From Adiantum capillus-veneris (taxonomy: Eukaryota > Streptophyta > Polypodiopsida > Polypodiales > Pteridaceae), in NCBI GenBank assembly GCA_014529385.2, contig CM043952.1, positions 62,675,119 to 62,739,118 of the forward strand: 64,000 nucleotides of DNA. Direction: 5' to 3'. Below, piece after piece: positions 47,150 through 57,500 of this stretch. Position 1 is the first letter of the stretch. Every line of letters begins with the position of its first letter. The notes beneath the pieces were generated by a model that was given only the letters and a program-made list of their open reading frames with translations, searched no databases and was not told the DNA's origin. The translations under genes and the position numbers were made by a program.

Positions 47150-47738
47150 ATATACTTTTTTGTAATGGATTAAGTTTGTGTGAATACAAGTTCACCACTT
47201 GTTCAAGCTAGATCTAAGCAAGTATACATAGTGATCATTTAAGTAGTAAACTAAGGGAAGGGAGAAGTAAGGTCCCCACTTGTCCAAGCTCAGCTCTAGA
47301 CAACATGGAGAGATTCGAGGCTACTAATTGTCTAATATAGGTAACTATATGAAACATGCGAGAAGCAAAGGTCCACCACTTGTCACTTAGGGTCATTGAA
47401 ACATGGAGAGAAGGATGTCCACATTTGTCCAAAATAGGCCATTGAAAAATGAAGAGAAGCAAGATGCCCATGTCTTTGAGATGCTAGGCTCCATTGAAAT
47501 ACCTTAAACCATGATATTTTGTATATGTGGGGTTTAAATCAAGGTCCACCACTTGTCCACCTATTATCCCTAGTAGCATGAGTGGTTTGGTCTCAAGATT
47601 CACCACTTTTCCACTCTATGTCATTATATTAAGAAGGATCTGGGTGTTAAGGTCCACCACTTGTCCAACCCTATAAGGCTATATCTTAAATGGTATTATT
47701 TACCACCACTTGGAATGCACATGATGGGTTTTACATAG
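47150..47738 (-). repeat. degenerate tandem array, rightmost block
   Basis: Same monomer family in minus orientation (ggtccaccacttgtccac; tagtagcatgagtggtttggtctcaag). It is cut off by the assembly gap. Confidence 0.85.
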
Positions 47739-47751
47739 NNNNNNNNNNNNN
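47739..47751. other. assembly gap (13 N)
   Basis: Thirteen unresolved bases exactly where array DNA meets an LTR. The junction here may not be real. Confidence 0.99.
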
Positions 47752-47917
47752 CACCACCCCTCTGCAAGAAATACTGAAACGTTGATGTGGCAAGTCCTGA
47801 AATGCTGACGTGGCAAGTCCGTACTCTATGCTGACGTTGCAGCCCGCGAATTGCGGCGCATATTGCGGAGTTGACATGGAAGTGCTTGCAGATTTTTGGG
47901 CAATGCTTTTTGGCAGA

Positions 47918-47963
<46 letters not shown>

Positions 47964-48360
47964 TTGCTTTATTTATGCCATGAAAATGAATAAGAGAGAG
48001 AGAAAGCCTCCTTGCTTTATTTTATTAAGCAAGAGAGAGAGAGAGAGAGAGAGAGAAAAAAAAATCTTTTGCTTTATTTTTCTATTGGCTCAAGAGAGAG
48101 AGAGCTTGTGGAAAGCAGGAAGCCTTTGGGCTTTTGATTTTCAGCTTTTGGGGCACTGCTTTTGGCATGCCCGCACTCTTGTACTTTGAACTCAGATTAA
48201 TATAAAACGAAATACCGACAGTCTTTGGGGCCAATATCTCTAGGCACACGGAACTCCGTCGGGCCAGTGTCGAATAAATTGTAAAATGTTAACTGTTTTG
48301 AAGTGGTTATTTGGTGCTGTCGCGGTAGATTCTTGACTTGGAGTGTCCAAGTCTGTTACA
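47752..48360 (+). repeat. G3-family LTR in inverted (plus) orientation, left end undefined
   Basis: The last 250 bp (tttggggccaatatctctagg ... gtgtccaagtctgttaca) match the reverse complement of the LTR at 50616-51171, ending at the same bases. The upstream half (U3) is different and full of GA repeats. No PBS follows the end at 48361. Confidence 0.7.
47914..48060. repeat. interrupted (GA)n tracts
   Basis: Two blocks of ga dinucleotide (about 47914-47960 and 48030-48060) with smaller ones between them, inside the inverted LTR. Confidence 0.93.
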
Positions 48361-48399
48361 CTATGTCAAACTCTTAAATAAAGGCGAGGGCTTTGTGGG

Positions 48400-49160
48400 T
48401 ATCTCGGAAGCCTGAAAAAGTATCGAACTTTAGTGCTTGTCCACCCTCCTTAAAATCTTTGGTTTCTTGCTCTTGTCCTCGAGAAAGTCATGTTGATTGG
48501 CTCTATAAAAATGCTTCCTCTTAGAATAAAACATTGGTTCATCCGAGACCGAACTCTCAAAAAAGGATGAAACCTCCTCCAAGCTATCTAAATATTTCTG
48601 AGATCTTCAGTGGGATCTGCTTTTCTTGGCCTTCTTCTTGTTATTTCCGTGTCTTTGAATCTTTCTTAGTTTCTTGCCCTTTCTGTCCTTATCATTAGAA
48701 TCAGAAGAGAAAGAGCTGTCGGAACTATCAAAAGAGAATGAGGACCAACTGGACACATCCTCAAAGCGTACACGCTTCTTTGTTTTTGTGCATTTGCAAA
48801 AGTAGACTTGTGACCCAAGTAGCCAAGGTAGTCTGTTGATTGACTATGTTCCTTTGAGTGCTTCTTGGTCTTCACGAGTCGGTTGACTCGTCTGTCAACA
48901 ACGTCGTCAAGTTCTTTAGTGTACATCTGCGGAACGGGAGCTTTCTTCAAAGCTAACTTCAAAGGTGAATCAATGGCCGTACGCCATCGAGAATGCATCT
49001 CGTCAATCGGATGCCTGGTCAAAAATTTTGTGTATTGAGGATCTTTAGAGTATTGGAACATATGTCGAGCACAAGCATCAACCTGTTGTTGACACTGCAT
49101 CTCCATTCGTTCGTACTCCCTAGGCCGGAGTGGCCCGTACTTGTCACGTGACACATCCAA
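48400..49160 (-). pseudogene. G3 gag, C-terminal portion
   Basis: The minus strand encodes VSRDKYGPLRPREYERMEMQ, then ARHMFQYSKDPQYTKFLT and a basic tail (KTKKHSKEHSQSTDYLG), and after a frameshift at about 48790 a serine/aspartate then lysine-rich end (FSSDSNDKDRKGKKL; NNKKKAKKSRSH). The order and lack of other domains fit an LTR-element gag. It follows the short N-terminal piece at 50400-50551, from which it is separated by about 1.2 kb of other DNA. Confidence 0.5.
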
Positions 49161-49241
49161 CCCTATGTGTCCGTGGACAAGCTACAGCATGATCAGGGTT
49201 CAGTTCAGTCAAGTCAGTCTAGAATAGGAAGTGATCTAGCA

Positions 49242-49409
49242 CCTTTGTGAGTCTGTTCGCAGACCGTGCATGTCCAAACACTTAGATTAGATGCATATCC
49301 TCTGGTTGCACACAGCATGACCAGACCTTTGTGAGTCTGTTCGCAGACCGTGCATGTCAAGACACTTAGATTAGATGCATATCCTCTGGTTGCACACAGC
49401 ATGACCATC
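49242..49409. repeat. 84-bp tandem duplication
   Basis: The unit starting cctttgtgagtctgttcgc occurs at 49242 and 49326 with only two visible differences. Confidence 0.93.
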
Positions 49410-49539
49410 AGATTCCAGTCAGATCCCATCAGTAGCATTTTTACAGTGCATAGACCTATTTTCCCTATTTTTGATATTTTTCACTTATTACTTTTAAGTG
49501 ACTTTTGTTGGAAAGTAGGTAGGGCAATTTTGCTAAGTT

Positions 49540-50110
49540 TGTATAAATAAAACCTAGCGCTAGCACTTTCTGGTAGAAGAGGCAGCAAGAGCACTCGCTC
49601 AACAGGCAGCTTCTCAACAGAACCCGCAAGATTCCTAGCGTTTTTGCCTCACAACAGCTACCCTAGCGTTTTTGCATCAATAGTTCAACCCTGGCGGTTT
49701 TGTTCAGCAAATTAGCCATCGTCACGACACAGCAGATCAACCTAGCGTTTTGCATTTGCAGAGCAACCGGCAACAACAAAACCTTTTTCAACCCTAGCGT
49801 TTTTGGTTTGCAGAATAACCCTAGCGTTTTTGCAGATCATCGCGAGCGACAGAATCAGCCATAGGACCAGCGTTTTTTTTTTTCCTTTAGCACTCGCAAA
49901 AGAAGTTCAAAACCTCGCAGATCTCACCTTCCCGCAGCAGTTCCTCGCCGCACGGTGGGATCCATTGAAGTTTACAGACTCAGCCCAGAAAACGCAGATT
50001 TCAGCATCTGCGTTTTCAACGCGTCGTCGTCGCATCGTCGCCATCGACATAGAGTCAACATTCAGCAGATACAAGATTTGCAGATGTCAACCCTTAGCGT
50101 TTCCAGATTT
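49540..50110 (+). repeat. interspersed copies of CCTAGCGTTTTTGC downstream of a TATA box
   Basis: TATAAATAAAA at about 49541, followed by about eight exact or near copies of cctagcgtttttgc (near 49633, 49661, 49687, 49740, 49792, 49817, 49866, 50088). It looks like the promoter and early transcribed part of a plus-strand unit, perhaps an LTR inserted into G3 gag. Element ends were not found. Confidence 0.5.
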
Positions 50111-50399
50111 CAGCCCGTCTCGTCATCGTCCTCATCGCTGGCAAGTCCAAGCATTGTAGAGATTTGTGCAATCATAAGTAGACAGCTCTAGCCATAGAGA
50201 TGGGGCCCTTGGAGGAGGGTTTTACGTCTCTGGTGTCGTATTCTCTTCTCTCTCTATCTCTCAGTCTTATGCACTTTCACGCACAGTGTCCATTCATTTT
50301 GTTTGTGTCCATTGCACTCTCTCATTGAGAACGGAAGGCTCTCCCTTCCATAAGTAAAAGGAACCTTGAGCAAAGTTCGGAGCACTCATCTTGAGTAAA

Positions 50400-50551
50400 G
50401 TTCAACATTCATTCCAGGGCACCTTACAGTACTCTTCTTCTGAACCTCCAGAAGGTGGCCGTCGACCGTTTGAATCTTCCGCGTTTTCTCCCAACCCGAA
50501 GTTGTCCGATGGGTTGTTCTGATCCTTGAGGGATTCGTTGACTGAATCCAT
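50400..50551 (-). pseudogene. G3 gag N-terminus
   Basis: An ATG at 50551, 52 bp after the PBS, opens MDSVNESLKDQNNPSDNFGL and about 28 further residues, ending KVPWNE where the frame breaks at about 50405. Position and acidic composition fit the start of gag; the rest is at 48400-49160. Confidence 0.5.
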
Positions 50552-50602
50552 GTGTGTCGCGGTGGAAAGGATCGAATTCTCCTTGGAAGGAAAGTTGACA
50601 AA

Positions 50603-50614
50603 GCTCTAATACCA
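50603..50614 (-). promoter_or_regulatory. primer-binding site of G3
   Basis: The minus strand reads TGGTATTAGAGC, one base off the tRNA-Met PBS, one base from the LTR end at 50616. Confidence 0.8.
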
Positions 50615-50615
50615 C

Positions 50616-51171
50616 TGTAACAGACTTGGACATCCTAAGTCGAAAATCTGGCACGACACACGTGAGAATCACTTAATAAACTTAATCACAATTTAATGAG
50701 AGACTACATGGCCCGTCGTAGTTCCGTGCCCAGAGGTATTGGCCCCAAAGTCTGGCGCTCCTTTCGGTATTTGTTTTTATATTAATGCTTGATCAAGTAC
50801 CAAGTCAGAGGTTCTTCTCTGCTCAATGCTCCCAGCAAAACTAAGGGAAGAGAGCCCCTAAGTACATATTTATAGGCTCTAGGCATTCTCAAAAGCAATT
50901 ACATGAAAAGCTTTAGTCTCGAAAGCACCTGGCCCAAAAGGTACCGCTTCAAAGCTAGCAACCCAAATCACGGATTTTCGTACAGCATGCCACATTAGCC
51001 AGCCAACGCGTTTTGTAGACGCTTGGTGTAGGCGCTAGCTAGTTATTGGTCCCACCTGATTTTGTAGTTTCTAGTATCCCTAGGAGTCCCATCAAACGGG
51101 TACCCTATAAGTTAAAACAACTTAAAATCTATTAGCTTCCATGTGGACAGCCACGTCATCATTTTGTGACA
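50616..51171 (-). repeat. G3 LTR (556 bp) with a PBS on one side and a PPT on the other
   Basis: TG at 50616 and CA at 51170-51171. To the left is a PBS, so it acts as a 5' LTR for 48.4-50.6 kb. To the right is a purine tract (minus TTATGGGGGGAG, about 51177-51188), so it is also a 3' LTR for 51.2-52.3 kb. Confidence 0.78.
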
Positions 51172-51275
51172 ATCGCTCCCCCCATAAATAACCTAAAAAG
51201 ATCCGAGCCATGAGCTTAGAGGACTGATACAGCCAAACGCTCCCCAAACCACACCTTGTGTCACTTACAAATTTC

Positions 51276-51430
51276 AAGCATACAACTAAACGCCAGACAC
51301 CTGGTCTACGTCGTTCAAAGGTTTTCCAATGTACAATGAAACGCTTCCCAGACACCCGTCTGCGTCGTTCGAGGTGTTTAAGCATACAACGAAACGCTCC
51401 CCAGACACCTCATTTATGTTGTTCGAAGGT
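51276..51430. repeat. three short tandem repeats in the G3 3' non-coding region
   Basis: The unit tacaacgaaacgctccccagacacc...gtcgttcgaaggt, 46-57 bp long, occurs three times (starting near 51283, 51331 and 51388). Confidence 0.85.
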
Positions 51431-51643
51431 TCAAACAATATCAACCATCAATTCTTCTCTTCAGTTTTTCACCCGAAAGTAAATCACCAATCATTGAAAC
51501 AAGTATTAAAACCAAAGTCAAACAATTCTCAAATTGGCACAAAGACAGGTTTAAAATAGATACCATCCATTTTAAACAAATTTCAAACAGTACTTTCTCA
51601 AACAAAGTTCAAAAAGTATCTAAATACAAAGCAATTTGAAATT

Positions 51644-52256
51644 TCATTTAGGTTTTTGTTCAGACAACCGAACTTTGAAAACAATTGACTTGTCCTTCTT
51701 CATCAAGGTAATCGTATGGTTCCGGATTTGGAGTGTCGCGTCATTCTTGTCATGCCAAGGCATGCCCAAGAGAACGTCGCAATCACCCAACTTCGTGATG
51801 TGAAAATCTGCTTTTCTATGGTATCCTTGGATGGTTACTAGAAGCACATTGATGAGAGGTACCACCTTCTGAGTTTGATCAATGGCTAACTCAGCTTCGA
51901 TTTCTCATCCTTGGGAGTCGTAATCCAAGTCTATCTACTTGAGAAAGTCGGGATGGATGAAATTTTCAGTAACTCCTGGGTCAAAGAAGATAAGGGCTTT
52001 CAAGCCATTGATTTTGCCATAAGCTTTGCACAATTCGTTTAACCTTTCAAGATTAATGTCATAAATATCAAGTACGACAAAGCAATCACCAAGCTCAACG
52101 ACATCCTTCAACCAATTAACATCAAACTTAAAATAGTTTCTCGGATAACGACACACATAGATAAGTGTCGTCCAAGCATTGTCTTCTCTTTCAAGGACAA
52201 AGAGGATAGGATGCAGTTGCTACGGCAATCTCGAATCCTAGAAGGAACAAAGGTTT
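51644..52256 (-). pseudogene. G3 gag-protease remnant of the neighbouring unit
   Basis: The minus strand has ALIFFDPGVTENFIHPDFLK at about 51950, a retroviral-type protease active-site block in which the usual DSG is DPG. After a stop near 51930 comes GDCDVLLGMPWHDKND, the second protease block. The frame ends at EQKPK-stop (51644), followed by about 460 bp of non-coding DNA and the PPT, with no RT or integrase. The unit therefore seems to have coded only gag and protease. Confidence 0.7.
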
Positions 52257-52555
52257 GGATTAGGGAGGAGCCGAACGACAAATCAACTAAAGATAAAAAT
52301 GAGTGAGCTCAAGAAGATGCGCGAAGCCCGCAAGCAAAGTAAATGGGCAGTATATCAAGGTAGTAAAGCCATCATCCAGGAGTTCCGAACCCTAAAAAAG
52401 CTCTACCTAACCCTCTTTAGGTTTTGTTTCTTTTTTCTTTTCTTTTTCACCCTGACGATGGACCCTCAGTCCTTAACTGATATGTATCTGATGGCTTCAC
52501 TTAAAAGCAACGAGTCGTTGTAATGTTTTTGTGATGGTCCCATATCTGACCTCCG
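52257..52555. other. no gene supported
   Basis: A plus-strand frame (52299-52523, MSELKKMREARKQSKWAVYQ...) ends in a phenylalanine run from a pyrimidine tract; I do not consider it a gene. Confidence 0.4.
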
Positions 52556-52557
52556 TG

Positions 52558-52558
<1 letters not shown>

Positions 52559-52603
<45 letters not shown>

Positions 52604-52615
52604 CACACACACACA
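52559..52615. repeat. (TC)n and (CA)n microsatellites
   Basis: About 41 bp of tc followed by about 14 bp of ac. A shorter (ga)n lies at 52798-52815. Confidence 0.95.
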
Positions 52616-52818
52616 AGCCTCTTTTACAAAAGCAAATAAGCTCAAACAAAAAGCATCAGTCTCTGACCAATGAAAGTGCGGATTGTTATAGTTACCTTGA
52701 GTGCGAGAGTGTTGAATCCTTCCATCAATAGTGTAACCTCCTAAGCCACTGGAAGAAGGAAATATCAGAGATATTGCATATGGCACGTACACGCGAGATA
52801 GAGAGAGAGAGAGAGAAC

Positions 52819-53961
52819 CTAGCTGCGATCGAGGTAGTAAGGCAGCTGAGAAGCGAGATCGCGAGCAGAGACGACCAGGTAAAACTGTCCATCCCGTCGA
52901 CGAAACTACGGAGAACGTAGGCCCTGGCTATTTTCAAGCTTTTGACACCGTAAGCGACCCTTCAAATTTTGGAAAGTATATTTTATTTTGGAACTAGTCT
53001 TGCTTGGTGGGCCTTTGCCGTACATAATCTAATAGATTTTGGAGCACGGTTGGTGACTTAATTAGCTGACTTAATTAGCTGGTTGTGATTATTGTCGCCT
53101 TGGGTTTTGTTTTGGTGACACAAGAAAATGAGTAGAACCAATTGATAAACACCAATAATAGCTCAACTTGGGACTTGCTGAGCATTGGGAAGAAGCAAGT
53201 TGTGTCCCATGGTGCTCCATATACGACAAAGAGTTACTAAAGAGAGTAATTGAATCAAGCAAAAGGGTTTCAACTTAACCTAATTTGATAGTTGTTTGCA
53301 GATTGCATCATTCAACCTAGTAATATCGACCATTTAGTCTCTAAACCATGGAACCGTCTTTGAAACACTCATCTTATTCTCAATCAAGCATAGTCAATTT
53401 TACTTTATTTCAATATTTAGGTTGAATTGCCAAATTGTGAGAAAGTCTATTTGATATATAGATACGATGATCAAAATTGAGCATGCATTGTTGAGGAAAA
53501 CATGTGGAAAAACTAAACTTAAAGAATCTTTGACAAACTAAAAAGTACAGAAAGCATAAACAGACTAAAAAAAATTGAACTACACTACCAACCTGATAAT
53601 CGTGTACAAATGTCATCCAATTGTGCAAGCCAGAGGACAATATTTGAGTGAAGCTACAAAAAAGTGATGTGAATAGTTAAACATATCTTCTTGCAATAAA
53701 ATGTCACAGATCGAAACTGCAAAGTATACAGTGCACGTCATGCAAAGGTGCCATACAAAAGTATGGTGGAGAGTAGGCACTATGGTCTCTCCAAAATTAT
53801 AAGAAACGAAATCCGTGCCCTGCCCCGTAGCGTTTATGTGTTACGCCAAGCAAACGCATAGTCATGGGGTGTTGGATAAAGATAATGAACCTTGTAGTGT
53901 TGTCAAGCTGGAGTCTCACCTGTGCGATTGAAACATCCAGTGTTGTGAATTTATGTCCTCC
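52819..53961 (-). CDS. three exons of an unrecognised gene that splice in frame
   Basis: Exons 53920-53961 (42 bp), 53593-53653 (61 bp) and 52819-52927 (109 bp), each with an AG acceptor (tctggcag, tttttgtag, gaaaatag) and a GT donor (GTGAGA, GTTGGT, GTTCTC). Joined, they give one open frame of about 70 residues: GGHKFTTLDVSIAQ, then LHSNIVLWLAQLDDICTRLS, then ARAYVLRSFVDGMD and a hydrophobic segment SSLLAISLLSCL that could cross a membrane. I do not recognise it. The first exon(s) should lie to the right, where the PRP6 pseudogene starts at 54538, and the last to the left. Chance in-frame joining of three such exons is unlikely but possible. Confidence 0.42.
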
Positions 53962-54537
53962 CTGCCAGACACAAAACACGCATTAAGACAAATACAACAG
54001 ATGTGACATAATGATTAAGCTTAAAGAGAAGAAGATCTAATTTTATAATCTATGTCGAAGGTTCATTATGTAAAGAGTTATGGGTGCTTTTCGATAGATT
54101 TTGCCTTGTTAAAATTGCATTATCTCTCTCTGCTCGCCGTCAACTCTTTCTCCTGCCTTATGTTGTAGCCAATTTCCTATTTGCAGTGTGGGCTTTCCTT
54201 GTAGACCAAGCACGGATTCTCCTCAATTATGTGACTCGATGGCCATGCAGTAGCATGATATCATAAGTAGATTTTACCTGCCCTTTTCATCAACTTCGCT
54301 CTCATGCTAAACGTGTAATTGCAAGGAGTGCGACAATTGACATGTGAAATCGGAAAGAGATGATAATGGATATCGGAGTAGAAATGCTATAGGTGTGTTT
54401 CACCACTGCAACGAGAGCGCCTTTTTAATGCAGGCATGTTCAACAAAAAAGCAATGATAGGCTAATATTAAATGCAGCATGAGTTTTTTTTACAAGAGGC
54501 TCTTGCCATTGATTTGGGTCTAGGGTGGTGGCCTAGA
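53962..54537. other. no feature supported
   Basis: No coding, repeat or splice pattern that I can defend. Confidence 0.4.
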
Positions 54538-56350
54538 TCATGCCAAGTGGCCAATTCTCGGCTCAAGAAACCACAGAAGCACATTAGCACGTAAACAAGC
54601 CTTTGCGGCAGTGCCAAATTCTGAGGAGATTATTGTAGCATGAAAGTGCATGCACATAAAGTGCTCTTGCAGTCTCGATCGATCCCCTCTTTTTACATTC
54701 ATCTGCATTAGCAACCCATGAACGTTTGCGGTCTTCTCCATCCACATCTATTTAATTATAGTTTTATTATAGCATGGCAAGTAGCAACAAAACCAACTCT
54801 TTCATCTGCCTCTGCCTCTTTCATCCATGCTTCTCGGTCTATATATGTCAACACCCTCCCTCTGCAAAGATCTGATTTCCCTCTCTATAATTTTGGACAT
54901 TATTTCGATGTTTCCATTTGCCTCCTCAAGCTTGGCTCCAGTAGTTCAAATATCAGGCTCAGTAGGAAGCATTTCTCGGGCCCTATTTGTTAAAACTTTC
55001 TTAGCTTGGTCGTAAGATTCCAATCGAGCAAGAGCTAGCCAAAGCAACACGTGCATGAGGGGGCGGCACTCAGTGCATGAGCGAGTAACACTCTTCCATC
55101 ATCCTCATTCTCTAGTTCAACAAGAGCTTTCCAAACCTTACAGATGTAGCACGCAAATAACACGGTTGTTCCTGCGTTCAGTTGCATTTGGAACGGGGCT
55201 AGCTGACCGCTTGTTTGCGCACATGACCTCCTAAACTGAGCATTCATTGCTGCCACCGCCCAACTGACAAACTGCGTGCAAAGTCGAAGGTAAATGACAC
55301 CTCGGCTAGTCGCAGCTTTTGCAAGCTCTTCGTGCAACCATCTTCATTCCCTTTACTTACATCACCATCCTCGAGCTTAACCGCATGCATCCAAAGCTTG
55401 ACAGAATTGGGGATCGCTTTAACTCCCTTGGTCGAAACGTCGGCCTGCGCTTTAACATCCAAAGCTTATAAGCGGCAAGCCTCCGGCCAAACATCTTCAT
55501 TTCTGGGGCATTCTTTACATCCTGTCTCAATGAAATTTCTTTCAGCCTGCAAAACCGAGTCAGAAAGCTTGTCAAGTTTTAAAGAAAGTTGTCCTGATTT
55601 TCGGGTCCAGTGTTGACACGTGTTCCTTTTCTTGCTTAGCTTTCTCAAGCGACTGTCGAGGACAGGTATATAGCTCTCAAACCTCTTCTTCTTATTGCGA
55701 AGAGAATAGTCTCCAATTTCGGGAATGCTATCCCATTCTTCTGCACTCATGGGTGGACAACTTTCTCTTTAAATTTGCAAATTGCTCCGTAATTTTTAAG
55801 TTGAAGCTTTGTATTTCTCGGTCTCTTTCTTCAAGCGCTCTTCTCTACGGTCCTTCCTTCTCAAGTCCATCCTCTTGTCAATACCCCCAAAATCTCATCT
55901 GCTTCTTTGTCATCCTCATCATATTCAGAAGTGGCAAACAAACCCACATCATTCCCCTCAAACTCATCAAATTTTTGGTTTTCATCATAACCCTTATCCT
56001 CTGCCTCCTCGTCATCTTCTTCATCACCTACAGAATCCTTACCGCACCTACGATCGACGCCACGTCAAGACGCAATGGCACTCCCAATCATAGTGACCGA
56101 TCTATCAGGTAGATCACGGGTAGCACAAGCAAGCCCAATATCAGATCGAATAGTGAAACATGTTGCACCTCGCCCAAGACCGATAACATAATGTTGTGGG
56201 GAAGTTTTGTGTTGAGGGAATCAAGCTTTGAACGTGGAAGTACAGGAGCTGGCATGCCTCTGACAACGGGAAGAAGAAGAGAAATATTCATCTCGGGGAG
56301 GATACATAGCCTGCAAGTGTGTCAAAATCTTCACAAAGACATTTGGTGCC
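54538..56350 (-). pseudogene. STA1-like: PRP6/STA1 pre-mRNA splicing factor pseudogene
   Basis: Segments follow the order of U5 snRNP protein PRP6 (STABILIZED1 in Arabidopsis). GLGRGATCFTIRSDIG and DLPDRSVTMIG lie at about 56100-56170. The acidic stretch DEFEGNDVGLFATSEYDEDD is at about 55920-55980, SAEEWDSIPEIGDYSLRNKK at about 55690-55750, and SLKLDKLSDSV near 55580. HAT (half-a-TPR) repeats follow: [48 protein letters not shown], then degraded repeats to 54538. Frames change many times, stops are common and several blocks of the protein are missing. The pieces are contiguous without introns, so a retrocopy is plausible; I cannot exclude an intron-poor parent. No clear poly(A) tail beyond eight As at about 54485. 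Confidence 0.85.
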
Positions 56351-57019
56351 AACAAAGAGCTTCTGCACGTTGATGAGAATCCCTTCTCTCTCTCGATCTT
56401 GCACCACATACTGGGGGTTTGTACGCTTGAAGAGTTTCCCTCAGGTAAATATATATACTCAGGGTTTTGCCTGCAACCTTCCCGACTTTTGGAGCATATA
56501 ACATGCCAACCAAATTATTGCACATCCGGTGAAGACAGCCCAGTCTTTCTTATCACTATAGCGAATATTGCAGTTTCTTCCCTAGATTTATTAGCGGATT
56601 AAGCCGTGCCATGGACCCAAAATCAATGATGCTTACAAGATATTCTGGCCCTGCACATCTGCGGTGCCTTTTCAGTTTCAAGCTGTTGATGCTTTTTGTG
56701 CTTAAAAAATAACGAAGCCCTCAGACACATGACTGTTTGTGGGCTCAAAGAGCCAAACAAGCAAAGACGACGGGTTGCAGTGAAGGGAGCACAGAGTGAG
56801 GAGGTTGAAAGGAGCAAGAGCAAGTGACCTGCTACCGAGGAAAGCTCTCGTGGTTATTTGGCATTGCTTGCAAATTAGAAGAAGACAAGCAGCGAGGAGA
56901 AAAAATATGCTTTCGCTGCTTTATTTGCTTGCGTTGTTGTTCGTTACGCTTTTTTTAAATTATTTGTTGATGCCAGGTGGCCGTTTATGAGCTCAAGGAG
57001 CCAAAAAGGGACCCTCGGC
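56351..57019. other. no gene supported
   Basis: Short open frames exist on both strands, but none has a motif or splice context that I can support. Confidence 0.4.
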
Positions 57020-57025
57020 TCACCA

Positions 57026-57500
57026 AGTAAAAATTACCAAAGTACCCCTCTAATTTGTGGAAATTCCCAAAATACCCCTCAAATTTCAAAAATTCCAACA
57101 TATCCTTAATCTATTTTGGTTGGATTGTTCAAGATTTTCTAATCTTTATTCCTTTTTGACAATTGAGATTCGTTTTTGCGTGCTTAGCATGTAATTTGTC
57201 AAAAACTACCTTGCAAAAAGAGGCAATTATGTCTAAAAATAATGAAGCAATTCATCGCCAAAGCCTACATAACCAACTCAAATTCTAGTTTTAGCATCTT
57301 GTATGATAGACAATCAATCTTCTTATGAAAAGCTGCAAAGTTTTTTATTTTTGGAGAAATTTACTCTCACAACCAAGGGTATTTTGGGAAATTTGGGAAA
57401 TTTGAGAGACATTTTGGGAATTTATGAAAAAACTATTGAGGTTATTTTGAGAATTTTCGCAAATTAGAGGGGTATTCTGGTAATTTTTCATTTTATATTT
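57026..57500. repeat. MITE-like inverted repeat of about 475 bp
   Basis: Arms 57026-57095 (aaaattaccaaagtacccct ...) and 57418-57500 (... agaggggtattctggtaatttt) are imperfect reverse complements of about 70 bp, flanking 320 bp of AT-rich DNA without coding potential. A target duplication was not identified. Confidence 0.6.

Noticed and set aside
20541-47738. Endogenous giant-virus insertion, suggested by HAD, SET and DGQHS proteins together
   Set aside because: GT-AG introns, plant-type HAD motifs and no viral core gene (capsid, polymerase, packaging ATPase) seen; not supportable from this window.
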